From contig PPHI01000079.1 in NCBI GenBank assembly GCA_002901265.1, positions 1 through 35,289 on the forward strand: DNA of 35,289 bases, written 5' to 3'. Positions 34,338-35,289 of this stretch are shown in pieces. Positions within the stretch are counted from its first letter, which is position 1; every line of letters begins with the position of its first letter. The notes beneath the pieces are model-generated. The model searched no databases, was not told the origin of the DNA, and saw only the letters and a list, made by a program, of their open reading frames with translations. The DNA comes from Rhodopirellula baltica (lineage in GTDB: Bacteria > Planctomycetota > Planctomycetia > Pirellulales > Pirellulaceae). The position numbers and the translations under genes were made by a program.

Positions 34338-35289
34338 CTAGCTGAATCGCCGCAGGCATTCGATCAATCGATCCTGTGAGTCACCTTGGGCTAGCAGCGC
34401 CCGGTGATCGAGCAAGCAAACTTGGTCGCCAAGTTGCGCGCTGCGATTGAGCTCGCCTATTTTATTGCACCGCCGTTTGCTGCTGCGGTGCATCGAACGG
34501 AAACCGGCGCCGACCGGAAGGCCAGCGCGAATCAATGAATCGACGATGTGATCACGTTTTGGCGACAAGAAAGCGAGCTTGTAGCACGTTGCCGATGGGG
34601 CAGGGCAAATGCCGTGCAGCGATTCCACGATCCAAGGGACTTCGTCGACGATCCGTCGGACAGTGTCGGCCCGCCGCCGATTGCATTCAGCAATTCGATC
34701 GAGTTGCGGCAGCAGTGCCGCCGCTTGCAGTGAACTGACCGGAGTGGCGTCGCTGGGCCGATCCAGCCGGGCATTCAGCTTGCTCACCAGCAGCGGGTTG
34801 CGAGTCAGGATCGCGCCGCCGTTGCCAGCGGTCAGCGGTTTACTGCCACCGAAACTGAGCACGCCAAGATCCCCGTGGCTGCCAGCAAACCGCCCATCGA
34901 TTGCCATCAAAGGCGTTTGGCAAGCATCTTCGACCCAGTTCCAGCCCTTGTCACGGCAGATGGCATCGATTTCGGCGACCTGAGCGGGCACCCCATAGAG
35001 GTGGGAGGCGATTACGACGTCGACTTGGTCACTTTCGATGTCGCGGAGCGAATCAGGGGAAATCGAATAGCTATCAAGAGCAGCATCGACCAGGACGGGA
35101 CGTGCACCGAGCAGTTCGATGGCTCGAAAGTTCCCAGGGTAGTCGTAGGCGCAAACGGCGACATTGGCACCAGGCCCCACCCCAAGTGCCATCAATCCGA
35201 GCTCAATCCCCAACGACCCACTGCTGATCAATCGGCAAGCAAACGTGCCTGTACCACCCATTCCCCCCAACCCCCTGACAGGGACAGAC
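34338..35289 (-). CDS. DegT/DnrJ/EryC1/StrS aminotransferase, 5'-truncated
   Basis: The frame runs off the window end at 35289; a TTG at 35270 is not a credible start because the family normally has some 40-50 more residues before the SSGSLGIELGL segment seen here. Fold-type-I PLP features are visible: ISSGSLGIELGLMALGVGPG, NVAVCAYDYPGNFRAIELLGARPVLVD, WVEDACQTPLMAIDG (Asp that contacts the PLP ring nitrogen), and the probable PLP lysine in FGGSKPLTAGNGGAI. The family transfers an amino group to keto sugars for nucleotide-sugar, O-antigen or glycan synthesis. The C-terminal half is normal in length. The substrate cannot be told; neighbours past the window end would help. Confidence 0.9.
   Translation of the reverse strand, partial: SVPVRGLGGMGGTGTFACRLISSGSLGIELGLMALGVGPGANVAVCAYDYPGNFRAIELLGARPVLVDAALDSYSISPDSLRDIESDQVDVVIASHLYGVPAQVAEIDAICRDKGWNWVEDACQTPLMAIDGRFAGSHGDLGVLSFGGSKPLTAGNGGAILTRNPLLVSKLNARLDRPSDATPVSSLQAAALLPQLDRIAECNRRRADTVRRIVDEVPWIVESLHGICPAPSATCYKLAFLSPKRDHIVDSLIRAGLPVGAGFRSMHRSSKRRCNKIGELNRSAQLGDQVCLLDHRALLAQGDSQDRLIECLRRFS

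Noticed and set aside
1-35289. Mobile element, prophage, CRISPR array, toxin-antitoxin or defence island
   Set aside because: No transposase, integrase, phage gene, regularly spaced repeat, Cas motif or paired small toxin/antitoxin frame could be recognised. The content is metabolic and housekeeping.

Overview
The window looks like chromosomal core sequence of a planctomycete, most likely a Rhodopirellula-like member of the Pirellulaceae. This rests on gene content, since no rRNA or other marker is present. The indicators are a WD40/coiled-coil protein whose first residues look like the tail of a planctomycete cytochrome-c domain, a large ASPIC/UnbV and FG-GAP lipoprotein, an ATPase with tandem DUF4332 domains, a DUF447 gene beside a tetrahydromethanopterin gene, and secreted PHP and SGNH enzymes. 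I see no insertion sequence, prophage, CRISPR array, tRNA or rRNA.

Layout. 1-2676 is the 3' part of a WD40/coiled-coil gene. 2899-6369 is a large MscS/MscK-type channel. 6403-10197 (minus) is a huge FG-GAP/ASPIC-UnbV lipoprotein. 10250-12847 holds a FAH-family enzyme and an aldehyde dehydrogenase that together resemble the last two steps of the Weimberg-type sugar-acid route to 2-oxoglutarate. A minus-strand block follows: mscL with a zinc-ribbon tail, a Uup-like ABC-F ATPase, alaS and a small lipoprotein. 19594-24134 is a very large RecF/SMC-like ATPase with two C-terminal DUF4332 domains; the second is interrupted by an apparent one-base deletion. A strong bidirectional terminator separates it from the class II fructose-bisphosphate aldolase gene (minus).

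25392-27624 is a tight three-gene operon: a PabA/TrpG amidotransferase, DUF447, and beta-RFAP synthase. Its logic is p-aminobenzoate supply followed by the first committed step of tetrahydromethanopterin synthesis. Next, on the minus strand, come thiL and an RluB/RsuA-type pseudouridine synthase with low-complexity tails. The region 29819-30342 is largely non-coding with a possible small ORF and a strong hairpin. After it come a secreted PHP-domain protein, a HisJ-like PHP phosphatase, a small Cys-rich protein, a secreted SGNH hydrolase, and a DegT/DnrJ/EryC1 aminotransferase cut by the window end.

The most interesting items are: the ATPase-DUF4332 protein with degenerate nucleotide-binding motifs, its frameshift and its upstream inverted repeat; the pabA-DUF447-RFAP synthase operon; the zinc-ribbon MscL preceded by an intrinsic terminator only about 26 nt from its start codon; and the uncharacterised region upstream of thiL. 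I found no clear evidence of a defence system or mobile element.
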